A stretch of 64,000 nt of DNA from Xanthomonas sontii (lineage in GTDB: Bacteria > Pseudomonadota > Gammaproteobacteria > Xanthomonadales > Xanthomonadaceae): contig NZ_CP132342.1 of the NCBI RefSeq assembly GCF_040529055.1, positions 310,001-374,000 of the forward strand, given 5' to 3'. How positions within the stretch are numbered: position 1 is the first letter of the stretch; each line of letters starts with the position of its first letter. The position numbers were made by a program, and so were the translations under genes. The notes below the pieces were generated by a model. That model made no database searches, was not told the origin of the DNA, and saw only the letters and a program-made list of their open reading frames with translations. Shown here piece after piece: positions 17,850 to 28,070 of this stretch.

Positions 17850-19813
17850 TAACGCGCCGGCGGACGCTGCACCAGGCCGGGCGCGTCGGCGACGAAGGTG
17901 TCGAGCACGCCGTCGGCGACCTTGACCGGGCCGCCGAAGCGGGTCGCGCCGGGAATGGAGGGAATCGCCTCGGCCTGCGCGGCGAGCTGCCCGGCGGTGG
18001 CGAAGGCCTGCTCGCCCGCCGGATCGCCGGCCAGCGCCTGGTTCAGCCCGTCCACGCTCAGGCGCAGCGCGCGGCCCCACAGCGCGGTCGCGTCCAGCCA
18101 TGGCGCTGCCTCGGCCACGAATGCGCCGGTGGTGGCGCCGGCACGGATGCGCTGCGGTGCCGCCACCAGGTCGTCGGCCGCCTGGCCCAGCGCGGCCAGC
18201 GCGGCCAGCGCCGCAGTGCGAGCGGCCGGATCGCCGTCGGCCAGCGCGTCGCGGGCGGCGTCGATCAGCACCTTGAGCCGCGGCGCCTGCGGCTGCCAGG
18301 GCAGATGGCCGAAAGTCGGTGCCAGGTGCTGGGTGTCGAAGAAGGTCAGCAGCGCGTCGGCGACCTGCGCATCGCCGTCGGCCAGGTCGCGCGCGGCCGC
18401 GCGCCAGGTGCGCTGTGCGTCGTAGCCGCGGTCGTTCCAGGCGAAGGCGAGCAGCCCGGCCACCGCCGGCCGGCTGGCCACTTCCTGGTTCATCGGGTTG
18501 GACACGATACCGCTCAGCTCCGTCGACAGCCCGGCCTGGCGGCGGTCGTACGGCGCCAGCAGCAGGCGCCCGGCGGTCTCGGCGAAGTCGTTGACCGGAT
18601 AGTTGTCCCACAGCAGGGTCTTGCGCCCGAACGCCTTGGTGGCGTTCTTCGCGTCGCTCACCGAGATCGACGCCGGAACCACGTCGGTGCCGGTCCACTG
18701 CACCACCACGCGCGGATCCAGCGCCTTGCGCAGCGTCGCCTTGTACGGCGATTCGGTGACGTTGTAGTACTCGGTCGGCACCATGATCAGCGCGCCATGG
18801 CAGGCCGCGGCGATGTCCGCCTGCACCGCGTTGAGCAGCCGCGCCTGCGCGGTGGCCGCGGCCTGCTCGCCGGCCGGGCCGAATGCGGTGGCGTCGCCGG
18901 GGCAGTTCCACTTGGTGTATTCGATGTCGTCGAAGGCGATGTAGAAGCTGCGCACGCCGCGCGCGCGCAGCGCGGCGAACTTGCGCCGGATCGCCTGCAG
19001 GTCGGCCGCATCGCTGTAGCAGATCGACGGCCCCGGCGAGAGCGCGTAGACGAAATTGATGTGCTCGCGGTTGGCGACCGCGGCCAGCTTGCCCAGCGCC
19101 GCCAGCGTAGCGGCCGGGTACGGCGCGCGCCAGCGATCGCGCGCGAACACGTCGTCCTTGGGGCTGTAGATGTAGGTGTTGGCCTTGAACCGCGCCAGGA
19201 ACGCCAGGTGCGCGGCGCGCTCGTCCATGCTCCAGGGCTTGCCGTAAAAACCCTCGATCGTGCCGCGCACCGGCATCGCCGGCGCGTCGGTCACCGCCAC
19301 CGAGGCGATGCGTCCGGGCGCGACCAGTTGCCGGAAGGTCTGCGCCGCGTGGTACAGGCCGGCGCCGTCGCGGCCGGCCAGCACGATCCGCGTGGCACCG
19401 CCGCTGGCCACGCTGCCCAGCGCATAGCCTTCCGCGCGTTCCGGCACGTCCAGGTCGACGGCGGCCAGCGCATCGCGCACCGGCGCCGCGTCGACGGTGC
19501 CGAGCACCACCGACACCGCCTGCGGGTCGTGCGGCAGCGTGCTGGCGCGGCGGATGCGGGAAACGCCGGCCTCGCGCAACACCGCGCGCACCAGCGTGTC
19601 GGTGGCCGGGTCGGCCTTGCCGGCCTGCACCAGCACCACCGACGGCCCCAGCGGCAGCTCCGGCCCGAGCAGGCGCAGCGCGGTCGGCGTCGGGTACACC
19701 GCCGGCAGGGTGGCCGGCCCCGCCGCCAGCGCGGGCGCGGCCGCCCCGGCCAGCAGAGCGAACGCCAGGATGTGGCGGCCAAGGCCGCAACGGCCAATAC
19801 GCTCGGTTCGCAT
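17849..19813 (-). CDS. GH84 beta-N-acetylglucosaminidase (O-GlcNAcase/hyaluronidase type), exported
   Basis: The 654-residue product has an N-terminal signal peptide (ends about A-L-A-A), a GH20b-like N-terminal domain, and a GH84 catalytic domain that begins with VRGTIEGFYGKPWS (about residue 182). The catalytic aspartate pair is in AFDDIEYTKW (D295, D296). It would release N-acetylglucosamine from glycans in the periplasm or outside the cell by substrate-assisted catalysis. The start at 19813 has a GAGGG sequence about 9 nt upstream and opens on the signal peptide. A palindrome 38 bp upstream suggests regulation by a GntR-type repressor linked to amino-sugar use. Confidence 0.9.
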   Translation of the reverse strand: MRTERIGRCGLGRHILAFALLAGAAAPALAAGPATLPAVYPTPTALRLLGPELPLGPSVVLVQAGKADPATDTLVRAVLREAGVSRIRRASTLPHDPQAVSVVLGTVDAAPVRDALAAVDLDVPERAEGYALGSVASGGATRIVLAGRDGAGLYHAAQTFRQLVAPGRIASVAVTDAPAMPVRGTIEGFYGKPWSMDERAAHLAFLARFKANTYIYSPKDDVFARDRWRAPYPAATLAALGKLAAVANREHINFVYALSPGPSICYSDAADLQAIRRKFAALRARGVRSFYIAFDDIEYTKWNCPGDATAFGPAGEQAAATAQARLLNAVQADIAAACHGALIMVPTEYYNVTESPYKATLRKALDPRVVVQWTGTDVVPASISVSDAKNATKAFGRKTLLWDNYPVNDFAETAGRLLLAPYDRRQAGLSTELSGIVSNPMNQEVASRPAVAGLLAFAWNDRGYDAQRTWRAAARDLADGDAQVADALLTFFDTQHLAPTFGHLPWQPQAPRLKVLIDAARDALADGDPAARTAALAALAALGQAADDLVAAPQRIRAGATTGAFVAEAAPWLDATALWGRALRLSVDGLNQALAGDPAGEQAFATAGQLAAQAEAIPSIPGATRFGGPVKVADGVLDTFVADAPGLVQRPPAR

Positions 19814-20124
19814 GCGCCTACCCTCGACTGGTATTTCAGTGATTTTGAAATGGTATATACCACTTCCGCCGGCGCGTCGACGCGCGGTGGCGATGGCGCT
19901 GCAATGTGGCCGTCCCATGCTGCAGCGACACTTGCATGGCCCGCACAAGATGCGACATAACCGCAGGCAGTGGCGCGGCCCGTTGCCCGCCCGCCATGCC
20001 TGCGCTGACGCGACGCAGACCGGCGAAAAATCAAACATTTGTTTAAAACGCCCGCAACTTCGCCGAACTGGACAGCAATGCCGGCTTCGCGCAGACTGCC
20101 GCCCTTTCCGCTGCTTTGTTCCCG
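19814..20124. other. Divergent promoter region between GH84 gene and aroQ
   Basis: About 310 bp with an AT-rich patch around 19828-19862 that holds the palindrome given separately. The rest is GC-rich without a gene or a clear promoter for aroQ. Confidence 0.5.
19851..19862. promoter_or_regulatory. Palindromic operator TGGTATATACCA
   Basis: A perfect 12-bp palindrome lies just upstream of the GH84 gene, and a half-similar CTGGTATTTCAG follows at about 19829-19840. From memory, TGGTAT-type boxes are bound by the GntR-family regulator NagQ in the Xanthomonas N-acetylglucosamine regulon; the match here is by inspection only. Confidence 0.5.
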
Positions 20125-20571
20125 ATGGCGCGACTGCTGCTGCTGCATGGCCCCAACCTCAACCTGCTCGGCACCCGCGAGCCGGGCGTGTACGGCCATG
20201 CCACCCTGGCGCAGATCGATGCCGCGCTGCAGGCCCAGGCCAGCGCCGCCGGTCACGCGCTGGAGAGCCTGCAGTCCAACGCCGAGCACGTGCTGGTGGA
20301 CAGGGTGCAGGCCGCGCGCGGCGACGGCACCGCCTTCATCCTGATCAACCCGGCGGCCTTCACCCATACCTCGGTGGCGCTGCGCGACGCGCTGGCGGCG
20401 GTGGCGATCCCGTTCATCGAGATCCACCTGTCCAACCCGCACAGCCGCGAGCCGTTCCGCCACCACAGCTATTTCAGCGACCACGCGGTCGGCGTGGTCT
20501 GCGGCTTCGGCGCCGACAGCTACCGCTATGCGATGGACGCGGCGCTGACCCGCCTGGGAGCGGCCGCATGA
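20125..20571 (+). CDS. aroQ: Type II 3-dehydroquinate dehydratase
   Basis: This enzyme converts 3-dehydroquinate to 3-dehydroshikimate in aromatic amino-acid synthesis. The 148-residue product has the type II hallmarks: [21 protein letters not shown] with the catalytic Tyr, [18 protein letters not shown], and [19 protein letters not shown] with the catalytic His. The ATG at 20125 lacks a good ribosome binding site, but the family N-terminus starts there. It precedes accBC, as in E. coli-type clusters, but a strong terminator separates it from accB. Confidence 0.96.
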   Translation: MARLLLLHGPNLNLLGTREPGVYGHATLAQIDAALQAQASAAGHALESLQSNAEHVLVDRVQAARGDGTAFILINPAAFTHTSVALRDALAAVAIPFIEIHLSNPHSREPFRHHSYFSDHAVGVVCGFGADSYRYAMDAALTRLGAAA

Positions 20572-20614
20572 GCCGCGCCCACACCCAACCGGCACCGCAC
20601 ACCCCCGTCTGAGT

Positions 20615-20640
20615 CCCCGGGCCGCGCGCCCGGTCTTTTT
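20615..20640 (+). terminator. Terminator between aroQ and accB
   Basis: A CCGGGC/GCCCGG stem (20617-20622 with 20628-20633) is followed by TCTTTTT. It splits aroQ from accB, which starts 24 bp on, so read-through or a promoter in this short gap must serve accB. Confidence 0.75.
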
Positions 20641-20663
20641 CAAAGTCACCTCACGAGGCCGTT

Positions 20664-21146
20664 ATGGATCTCCGCAAAATCAAGAAACTGATCGACCTGC
20701 TGGAAGAATCGAATCTCGCCGAGATCGAGATCAAGGAAGGTGAGGAAAGCGTGCGCCTGGCGCGCACCCCCAAGGGCATGACCGCCAGCGCGCCGCAGTA
20801 TGTGGCCGCCGCCCCCGCGGCCGCGCCGGCCGCCGCCGCGCCGATGCCGATGAGCTCGCCCACCGAAGCCTCCACCGGCGGCAGCGCCAAGCCCGGCAAC
20901 GCCCTGCCCGAGGGCCACGTGCTGCGCGCGCCGATGGTCGGCACCTTCTACACCTCGCCGGCCCCGGACAAGCCGGCCTTCGTCAGCGTCGGCCAGGCGG
21001 TCAAGGCCGGCGAGACCCTGGCGATCATCGAGGCGATGAAGATGTTCAACCCGATCGAAGCCGACGTCTCCGGCACCATCGTCGCGATCCTGGGCGAAAG
21101 CGGCCAGCCGGTGGAGTTCGATCAGCCGTTGTTTGTGATCGGCTGA
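20664..21146 (+). CDS. accB: Biotin carboxyl carrier protein of acetyl-CoA carboxylase
   Basis: The 160-residue BCCP carries biotin between the carboxylase and carboxyltransferase halves of acetyl-CoA carboxylase, which makes malonyl-CoA for fatty acids. The N-terminal [17 protein letters not shown] dimer segment is followed by an Ala-Pro-rich linker (about 47-75) and the biotinyl domain, with the biotinylated lysine in EAMKM (K126). accC follows, but a 440-bp repeat-bounded element carrying an unrelated ORF is wedged between the two. Confidence 0.97.
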   Translation: MDLRKIKKLIDLLEESNLAEIEIKEGEESVRLARTPKGMTASAPQYVAAAPAAAPAAAAPMPMSSPTEASTGGSAKPGNALPEGHVLRAPMVGTFYTSPAPDKPAFVSVGQAVKAGETLAIIEAMKMFNPIEADVSGTIVAILGESGQPVEFDQPLFVIG

Positions 21147-21149
21147 GAC

Positions 21150-21589
21150 GCCGGGAATCGGGAGTGGAGAATGGGGAATCGTCAAAGCGACCGCACGAGC
21201 GGCTCGACGTCTGGCGCGACTCCATGGATCTGGTGGAAATGATCTACCGCCTCTCCGAAACGTTTCCGGCGACGGAACGTTTCGGGCTGACGGCGCAGCT
21301 GCGCCGCGCAGCGGTCAGCATTCCCGCCAACATCGCCGAAGGCGCGGCACGCCGCTCCACTCCCGAATACCTGCGTTTTCTGTCGATCGCACGTGGCTCG
21401 CTGTCCGAGGCCAGCACGCACCTGCAGATCGCGCGCCGGCTCGACTACACCTCCGACATCGCGGCACTCGACGGATTGATCGATACGATCTTCGCCAAAC
21501 TGACCGCATTGATGAATGTTCTGAGCAAGCGCGGAGATTGACGATGCACGCCGTCCTCCATTCCCGATTCTCCATTCCCAATTCCCGGC
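21150..21589. mobile_element. Inverted-repeat element carrying a four-helix-bundle ORF
   Basis: A 32-bp G-rich terminal array (21150-21181) matches the reverse complement of 21558-21589 at 28 of 32 positions. Both arms are built of GGGAAT-type units. The element fills the accB-accC gap almost exactly: 3 bp after the accB stop and 6 bp before the accC start. Its single ORF (21164-21541) begins inside the left array. No transposase is present, so any movement would need help in trans. Confidence 0.65.
21164..21541 (+). CDS. Four-helix-bundle protein (23S rRNA intervening-sequence/S23 family)
   Basis: The 125-residue product fits the S23/IVS four-helix-bundle family: RLDVWRDSMDLVEMIYRL, then RFGLTAQLRRAAVSIPANIAEGAARRS, and YLRFLSIARGSLSEASTHLQ. 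Members include proteins encoded in 23S rRNA intervening sequences and the Avd accessory factors of diversity-generating retroelements, which bind RNA and the RT; the function of free-standing copies is unknown. The GTG start at 21164 lies inside the left terminal repeat, so the first few codons come from the array. It is sandwiched between accB and accC with no functional link to fatty-acid synthesis. Confidence 0.85.
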   Translation: MENGESSKRPHERLDVWRDSMDLVEMIYRLSETFPATERFGLTAQLRRAAVSIPANIAEGAARRSTPEYLRFLSIARGSLSEASTHLQIARRLDYTSDIAALDGLIDTIFAKLTALMNVLSKRGD

Positions 21590-21595
21590 CTTCCC

Positions 21596-22963
21596 ATGCT
21601 CGATAAAGTCGTCATCGCCAATCGCGGCGAAATCGCGCTGCGCATCCTGCGCGCGTGCCATACGCTCGGCATCCGCACGGTCGCGGTGCATTCCACCGTG
21701 GACCGCAACCTCAAGCACGTGGCCATGGCCGACGAGTCGGTGTGCATCGGCCCGGCGCCCTCGTCGGAGAGCTACCTCAACATCCCGGCGCTGATCGCCG
21801 CGGCCGAGGTCACCGATGCCCAGGCCATCCACCCCGGCTACGGCTTCCTGTCGGAGAACGCCGACTTCGCCGAGCGCGTGGAGCAGTCCGGCTTCATCTT
21901 CATCGGGCCCAAGGCCGACACCATCCGCCTGATGGGCGACAAGGTCGAGGCGATCCGCGCGATGAAGGCCGCCGGCGTGCCGTGCGTGCCCGGCTCGGGC
22001 GGCCCGCTGGGCGAGGACATCGTCGCCAACACCAAGATCGCCCGCGAGATCGGCTACCCGGTGATCATCAAGGCCGCCGGCGGCGGCGGCGGCCGCGGCA
22101 TGCGCGTGGTGCATTCGGAGGCCGCGCTGAAGGCCGCCATCGAGACCACCAAGTCCGAGGCCAAGGCCGCCTTCAGCAACGACCAGGTGTACATGGAGAA
22201 GTTCCTGGAGAACCCGCGTCACGTGGAGATCCAGGTGCTGGCCGACGGCCAGGGCGGCGCCATCCACCTGGGCGAGCGCGACTGCTCGATGCAGCGCCGC
22301 CACCAGAAGGTGGTGGAGGAAGCGCCGGCGCCGGGCATCACCGAGGAACTGCGCAACGAGATCGGCAAGGTCTGCGTGGACGCCTGCATCCGCATCGGCT
22401 ACCGCGGCGCCGGCACCTTCGAGTTCCTGTTCGAGAACGGGCGCTTCTACTTCATCGAAATGAACACGCGCATCCAGGTGGAGCACCCGGTCACCGAGCG
22501 CATCACCGGCATCGACCTGGTCTGCGAGCAGCTGCGCATCGCCGCCGGGCACAAGCTCAGCATCAAGCAGAAGGACATCGTCCTGCGCGGCCATGCGATC
22601 GAGTGCCGCATCAACGCCGAGGACCCGGAAACCTTCATGCCCAACCCGGGCCTGATCACCGGCTTCCACCCGCCCGGCGGCCCCGGCGTGCGCGTGGATA
22701 CGCACATCTACAGCGGCTACAAGGTGCCGCCGAACTACGACTCGATGATCGGCAAGCTGATCGTGCACGGCCCCGACCGCGAGACCGCGATCGCGCGCAT
22801 GCGCGTGGCGCTGAGCGAGATGGTGGTGGACGGCATCAAGACCAACATCCCGCTGCAACAGCGCATCATGCGCGACAAAGGCTTCCAGGCCGGCGGCCAG
22901 AACATCCACTACCTGGAAAAGCGCCTGGCCGAGCGCAAGAACAAGTCGATTGCCTTGGTTTGA
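21596..22963 (+). CDS. accC: Biotin carboxylase subunit of acetyl-CoA carboxylase
   Basis: The 455-residue ATP-grasp enzyme carboxylates the biotin on AccB with bicarbonate and ATP. It starts [21 protein letters not shown], and shows [16 protein letters not shown], the glycine-rich loop [14 protein letters not shown], and the active-site segment [14 protein letters not shown]. The length is typical. Only 6 bp separate it from the right arm of the inserted element, so its ribosome binding site must come from that sequence (none is strong). Confidence 0.98.
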   Translation: MLDKVVIANRGEIALRILRACHTLGIRTVAVHSTVDRNLKHVAMADESVCIGPAPSSESYLNIPALIAAAEVTDAQAIHPGYGFLSENADFAERVEQSGFIFIGPKADTIRLMGDKVEAIRAMKAAGVPCVPGSGGPLGEDIVANTKIAREIGYPVIIKAAGGGGGRGMRVVHSEAALKAAIETTKSEAKAAFSNDQVYMEKFLENPRHVEIQVLADGQGGAIHLGERDCSMQRRHQKVVEEAPAPGITEELRNEIGKVCVDACIRIGYRGAGTFEFLFENGRFYFIEMNTRIQVEHPVTERITGIDLVCEQLRIAAGHKLSIKQKDIVLRGHAIECRINAEDPETFMPNPGLITGFHPPGGPGVRVDTHIYSGYKVPPNYDSMIGKLIVHGPDRETAIARMRVALSEMVVDGIKTNIPLQQRIMRDKGFQAGGQNIHYLEKRLAERKNKSIALV

Positions 22964-22964
22964 C

Positions 22965-23203
22965 AGCCGGGAATGGGGAAACGGGAATCGGGAATCGGCA
23001 GTGCCGGCTCCCGATTTTCGGCGGTGAAGGCCGCGACCTCGCCGCAGGATCGGGACGGAACGAATAGGTCCCGGGAGCGAATGGCTTCGATGCAGCGCGT
23101 CGGCGCCCGTCGCCGACATCGTTGCGACAACCACCGCGCAGTGCAATGAGGGGCCGGGAACCCGCTCTTGCGATTCCCCATTCCCGGTTCCCCACTCCCG
23201 GCT
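22965..23203. repeat. Empty GGGAAT inverted-repeat element after accC
   Basis: A 33-bp array at 22965-22997 matches the reverse complement of 23171-23203 at 30 of 33 positions. The interior (about 170 bp) has no credible ORF. It starts 2 bp after the accC stop and runs to the stop codon of the convergent gene, like a miniature version of the 21150-21589 element. Confidence 0.72.
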
Positions 23204-23558
23204 ACTTCCCCTGCTGGGTTCCCGCCACCGGCTCCACGCCCAGGCTCGAGGTCGGGCTGACGATCATCACCGTCTCGGTGGAGCCGTCCGGCCAGACGAT
23301 CTGGAAGGTGCTGCCCGGGGCCAGGGTGGAGAAGGGCATGCCGCTGTTGGCGCGGTAGATCGCCGCCACCTGCGCGGCGCCGGCGCGGCGCACGTCCGGC
23401 GCGGCGTGCGCGGTGGTCAGTTCGACCTTGGACAGGCCGCGATAGCGCTGCTCGGCGGTGTCGATCAGCAACAGGCCCGCCGCCGCCGCCGAGTAGGCGA
23501 CGAAGGCCAGGACCCAGAACCAGAATTTGGCGCCGTGCAGCCATCGCCGGTAATTCAT
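23202..23558 (-). CDS. Small single-pass membrane protein, unknown function
   Basis: The 118-residue product has one transmembrane helix (about residues 13-32) and a short periplasmic-type domain ending in IVWPDGSTETVMIVSPTSSLGVEPVAGT. I do not recognise a family. Its ATG overlaps the stop of the upstream gene (ATGA), so the two are translationally coupled. Its stop codon coincides with the end of the neighbouring repeat arm. Confidence 0.7.
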   Translation of the reverse strand: MNYRRWLHGAKFWFWVLAFVAYSAAAAGLLLIDTAEQRYRGLSKVELTTAHAAPDVRRAGAAQVAAIYRANSGMPFSTLAPGSTFQIVWPDGSTETVMIVSPTSSLGVEPVAGTQQGK

Positions 23559-24484
23559 GAGCCTGCTCCCTTGCTGTCCACCAGTCGATTGACCATGTCG
23601 TTCATCGTGTCCGTGCCTTGCCGCGGCACCGCGGCGTCGTAAACAAAACTGCTGAAGTCCTGGGTGGGGTCGCGCGAGCAGATCCCGCCGTTGGCGCAAT
23701 AGCGGGTCATCAGTTCGCTGTCCGGGCCGCAATCCAATCCCAGCCTGCAGGCGGCCAACTGCCAGGCCAATTCGGAAAACTGGGTGCCGGCCACGCGCCC
23801 GTCCAGGCTGTCGTCGCCGCTGGCGGCCAGGCCCATCGCCGGCGACAGCGCCACGTAGGCATCGGGATCGCCGGAGGCGCGCACCCGCGCGACCAGATCG
23901 CGCTTGTACTCGGCGCCGGCATGCAACGGCTGGCCCAGCGCCAGCAGCGCCGCTTCGGCGGCCAGGTTGCCGCCGCGCGCGGCCTGCACGCGCTGGGCGA
24001 CGATGGCCTGGCGGGTCAGGCCGTCGCCGGGCGCGAAGCCGGCGCAGCGGCGGCCGACGCGGGCGCGCGCCTGCACCATCTGCGCCGAGGTCGGCAGGCG
24101 GGCGTCGGCGATGGCGCGGGTATCGGCGCCGTAGCCGACCGGGTCCATCGCATAGCCGGCGCAGTAGTCGTAGATGCGGCTGAGCCGCCAGGACGCCTCG
24201 GGGTCGCCGTGCGCGGCGGCGATCGACAGTTGCTGCGCGGCACGGTAGAGGTCGGCGCCGCGTTCGCCCTCGGCGTCCCCACGACGCGGGCGCGCTGGCG
24301 TGGACGCCGGCAGCGACGCGGTGGCCGACGCGACAGGCGCAGGGGCGGCAGCGGCCGCCACCGCGGTCGCCGGCACGGACGCTGCCGGTGCAGCCGGCAG
24401 CGACAGCACGCGATAGGCGACAACGCCCAGCAACAGCGCGGCGGGCGCCAGCAACAGCCAGGTTGGACGGGACACGACGGGCAT
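23555..24484 (-). CDS. Membrane-anchored hypothetical protein
   Basis: The 309-residue product has an N-terminal membrane anchor (about residues 8-28), an Ala/Pro/Thr-rich linker (to about residue 70) and an alpha-helical C-terminal domain with several Cys residues (for example YCAGYAMD, RRCAGF, YCANGGICSRD). Short helix pairs around AAQQLSIAAAHGDPEASWRLSRIYDYC recall Sel1-type repeats, but I cannot confirm that. It is coupled to the small membrane protein downstream. Function unknown. Confidence 0.65.
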   Translation of the reverse strand: MPVVSRPTWLLLAPAALLLGVVAYRVLSLPAAPAASVPATAVAAAAAPAPVASATASLPASTPARPRRGDAEGERGADLYRAAQQLSIAAAHGDPEASWRLSRIYDYCAGYAMDPVGYGADTRAIADARLPTSAQMVQARARVGRRCAGFAPGDGLTRQAIVAQRVQAARGGNLAAEAALLALGQPLHAGAEYKRDLVARVRASGDPDAYVALSPAMGLAASGDDSLDGRVAGTQFSELAWQLAACRLGLDCGPDSELMTRYCANGGICSRDPTQDFSSFVYDAAVPRQGTDTMNDMVNRLVDSKGAGS

Positions 24485-24790
24485 GCGCGAGAGAGCCGGA
24501 CAACGGGCAGAAGCGCAGCCGGACCCCCTGTCGCCCGGCCGCTGCGAGCCGGCAGTCTACCCCAGGCCACGGCGGCGGCATGCGCCAAATGCGGGCCGCG
24601 GCATCGGCGCACGGACGCGCGGCCGGGCGGCAGGGACGAACGGCAGGGTGCGGTGGCCGGCGTGTCACCACATCCCAGGCCTGGCCCGTCGATACGCCCG
24701 CCCTGCTCCGCCGCGCCGGCCGGGCCGTCGCCAGCGCGACGCCCGCCGCCCGTCTAAGATGCGCGCTTCCCCTTCTTGCCCCACCGACCG
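24485..24790. other. Divergent intergenic region upstream of prmA
   Basis: About 300 bp of GC-rich DNA between divergent genes. I see no repeat, clear promoter or short gene in it. Confidence 0.5.
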
Positions 24791-25711
24791 ATGCCGTTCC
24801 TCGAACTGACCCTGCGCTGCACCGATGCCACCCAGCCCCGCTACGAGACCGCGCTGGAGGATGTCGGCGCGCTGGCGGTGACCCTGCTCGATGCCGACGC
24901 CGACACCAGCAACGAACGCGCGATCCTGGAACCGGGCGTGGGCGAGACCCCGCTGTGGGGCACGCTGGTGTTGAGCGCGCTGTTCCCCGAGGACCAGGAC
25001 GGGCTGGTGCTGCTGGCCGCGCTGGAGGCGTTCGACCCCGGGCTGGACTGGGCCCAGGTCACCTTCCGCAAGGTCGACGACCAGGACTGGGAACGGGCCT
25101 GGCTGGACCAGTTCCAGCCGATGCGCTTCGGCGCGCGCACCTTCATCGTGCCGTGGAACCACGACCTGCCCGAGGACGCCCGCGGCACCGACGCCGCCGT
25201 GGTGCGCCTGGACCCGGGCTTGGCGTTCGGCTCCGGCACCCACCCGACCACCGCGCTGTGCCTGCGCTGGCTGGACGCGCTGGCCACCGACGGCGTCCTG
25301 GCGCAGGCGCGCGTGCTGGATTTCGGCTGCGGCTCGGGGATCCTGGCGCTAGCCGCGCTGAAGCTGGGCGCCGCCGCCGCGGTGGGCGTGGACAACGACC
25401 CGCAGGCGCTGCTGGCCAGCCACGACAACGCCGAACGCAACGCGGTGGGCGAGCGCCTGGCCGTGTACCTGCCTGCCGACGAACCGGCGGCCACCTATCC
25501 GGTGGTGGTGGCCAACATCCTCGCCTCTGCACTGGATGCGCTGGCGCCGACCCTGGCCGCGCGCGTGGCGCCGGGCGGGCGCATCGCCCTGTCCGGCATC
25601 CTGCATGGCCAGGAACAGGAGCTGCTGCAGCGCTACGCCCCGTGGTTCGCCCAGCTGCGCACCGAACAGGACGGCGACTGGATGCGCATCGACGGCGTGC
25701 GCCGGGACTGA
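24791..25711 (+). CDS. prmA: Ribosomal protein L11 methyltransferase
   Basis: PrmA trimethylates lysines and the N-terminus of ribosomal protein L11 using S-adenosylmethionine. The 306-residue product begins [10 protein letters not shown] and has the SAM-binding segment [20 protein letters not shown], the upstream [22 protein letters not shown], and [10 protein letters not shown]. The start at 24791 is the ATG that gives this N-terminus. It leads the conserved prmA-(DUF3426)-fis order of gammaproteobacteria. Confidence 0.96.
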   Translation: MPFLELTLRCTDATQPRYETALEDVGALAVTLLDADADTSNERAILEPGVGETPLWGTLVLSALFPEDQDGLVLLAALEAFDPGLDWAQVTFRKVDDQDWERAWLDQFQPMRFGARTFIVPWNHDLPEDARGTDAAVVRLDPGLAFGSGTHPTTALCLRWLDALATDGVLAQARVLDFGCGSGILALAALKLGAAAAVGVDNDPQALLASHDNAERNAVGERLAVYLPADEPAATYPVVVANILASALDALAPTLAARVAPGGRIALSGILHGQEQELLQRYAPWFAQLRTEQDGDWMRIDGVRRD

Positions 25712-25721
25712 ACCGGGGCAC

Positions 25722-25741
25722 GGCCACGCCGGGGCGTGGCC
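25722..25741 (+). terminator. Hairpin after prmA
   Basis: A 9-bp stem GGCCACGCC/GGCGTGGCC with a 2-nt loop lies just after the prmA stop, with no T run. Confidence 0.4.
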
Positions 25742-25864
25742 CCGCAAGGCCAGCCGGCCCATAGCGCAGAAGACAGTATCGCTAACATTTAACTGATGGA
25801 CAGCACTGCGAACCAAACGCAGTGGCCGGCGCGGCTATATCTCGCCTCCCCTGCGGAGGTGCGT

Positions 25865-26242
25865 GTGAACAGCAAGCTGTACGAACGGGTGCGCGAAGCG
25901 CGCAAGCTCACCGGCCTCACCCAGGAGGCCCTGGCGCTGGACCTGGGCGTGACCCGCAGCGCCGTGGCGCAGTGGGAAATGGCCGAAGGCACCGCGCCAG
26001 CGCTGGAGCACCTGATCGCCCTGGCCCGCCGCAGCGGGCTGCATTTCGAGTACCTGGCCACCGGCCGTGGCGAGCGCGTGTTCGGCGAACCGATGGCGGC
26101 GGACGCCGCGGCCATCGGCGAGCTGCCCAACCACTACCAGTTCACCGACCAGCAACTGCGCCTGCTGGAGCGCTTCGACAGCCTGAGCCCGCGCCAGCGC
26201 GCCGGCTTGCTGGACCTGCTCGACACCCGCAAGTCGCGCTGA
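25865..26242 (+). CDS. XRE-family helix-turn-helix regulator
   Basis: The 125-residue product has an HTH_XRE domain at its N-terminus: LYERVREARKLTGLTQEALA, then LGVTRSAVAQWEMAEGTAP as the recognition region, and LARRSGLHFEYLATG. The GTG at 25865 follows a GGAGGT sequence by 4 bases and gives a compact regulator. An in-frame ATG at 25796 would add 23 residues but has no ribosome binding site. The C-terminal 50 residues include the acidic helix LTDQ-like QFTDQQLRLLERFDSL. Its targets are unknown. Confidence 0.82.
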   Translation: MNSKLYERVREARKLTGLTQEALALDLGVTRSAVAQWEMAEGTAPALEHLIALARRSGLHFEYLATGRGERVFGEPMAADAAAIGELPNHYQFTDQQLRLLERFDSLSPRQRAGLLDLLDTRKSR

Positions 26243-26368
26243 GCACGCCGCGGGCCCCTCGCTCCGTAGAGCGTCCAGCGCTGAGAAAGGCCGCGATCCG
26301 CCGGCAGCGCACTGCAGATCCCGCCGGCGCGTGCTTGAATACGGCTCTCGCCGTCGTCGCCCGCGCGC

Positions 26369-27621
<1,253 letters not shown>

Positions 27622-27629
27622 GTCAGGCT

Positions 27630-27685
27630 GGGAATCGGGAATCGGGAATCGGGAATCGGGAATCGGGAATCGGGAATCGGGAATC
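27630..27685 (+). repeat. Eight tandem copies of GGGAATC after fis
   Basis: Eight uninterrupted perfect copies of the 7-bp unit GGGAATC. A C-rich facing array lies near 28035-28067. Perfect tandem repeats of this kind can change copy number by slippage, here in the fis 3' region. Confidence 0.9.
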
Positions 27686-28070
27686 CAGCGTGCTGTCCTG
27701 CATGACTTGACTGTCAAGCGATCCGACACACATCGCGACCCAGCGTGTAGCGCCTGCACATCGCCCTCATAGGTGCTGCTTCAGCCGCGACGCCTGAAAC
27801 CCACCTGGCGATAGCAAACGCGCTACCGCGGCGAAGAAACCACAGAACGCCGAACACGGCGCCTCGCCATTGTGGGAGGGGCTTCAGCCCCGACGCGACA
27901 GCGTCTGAAGATGCTGGTGCGGAAGCCATGCTGTCCTCCTGCGCGATCAGCCGCGATGCGCTCTCGGTAAAGCATCGCGGCTGAAGCCACTCCTACGCCC
28001 GCATAGATGCACACGCACAGCGCGCGACGCTCCAACCAATCCCCAATCCCACCATCCCCACTCCCCGCCC
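27686..28070. other. Gene-free spacer with REP dyads before the phospholipid locus
   Basis: About 385 bp with REP-like units at 27869-27998 (GGGAGGGGCTTCAGCCCCGAC, and the facing pair around TCAGCCGCGATGC and GCATCGCGGCTGAAGCC) and a C-rich CCCCAATCCC array at about 28035-28067. No gene is supported. Confidence 0.6.

Noticed and set aside
27630..27685. CRISPR-like repeat
   Set aside because: The units are 7 bp, tandem and without spacers, so this is a simple tandem repeat. No cas genes are nearby.
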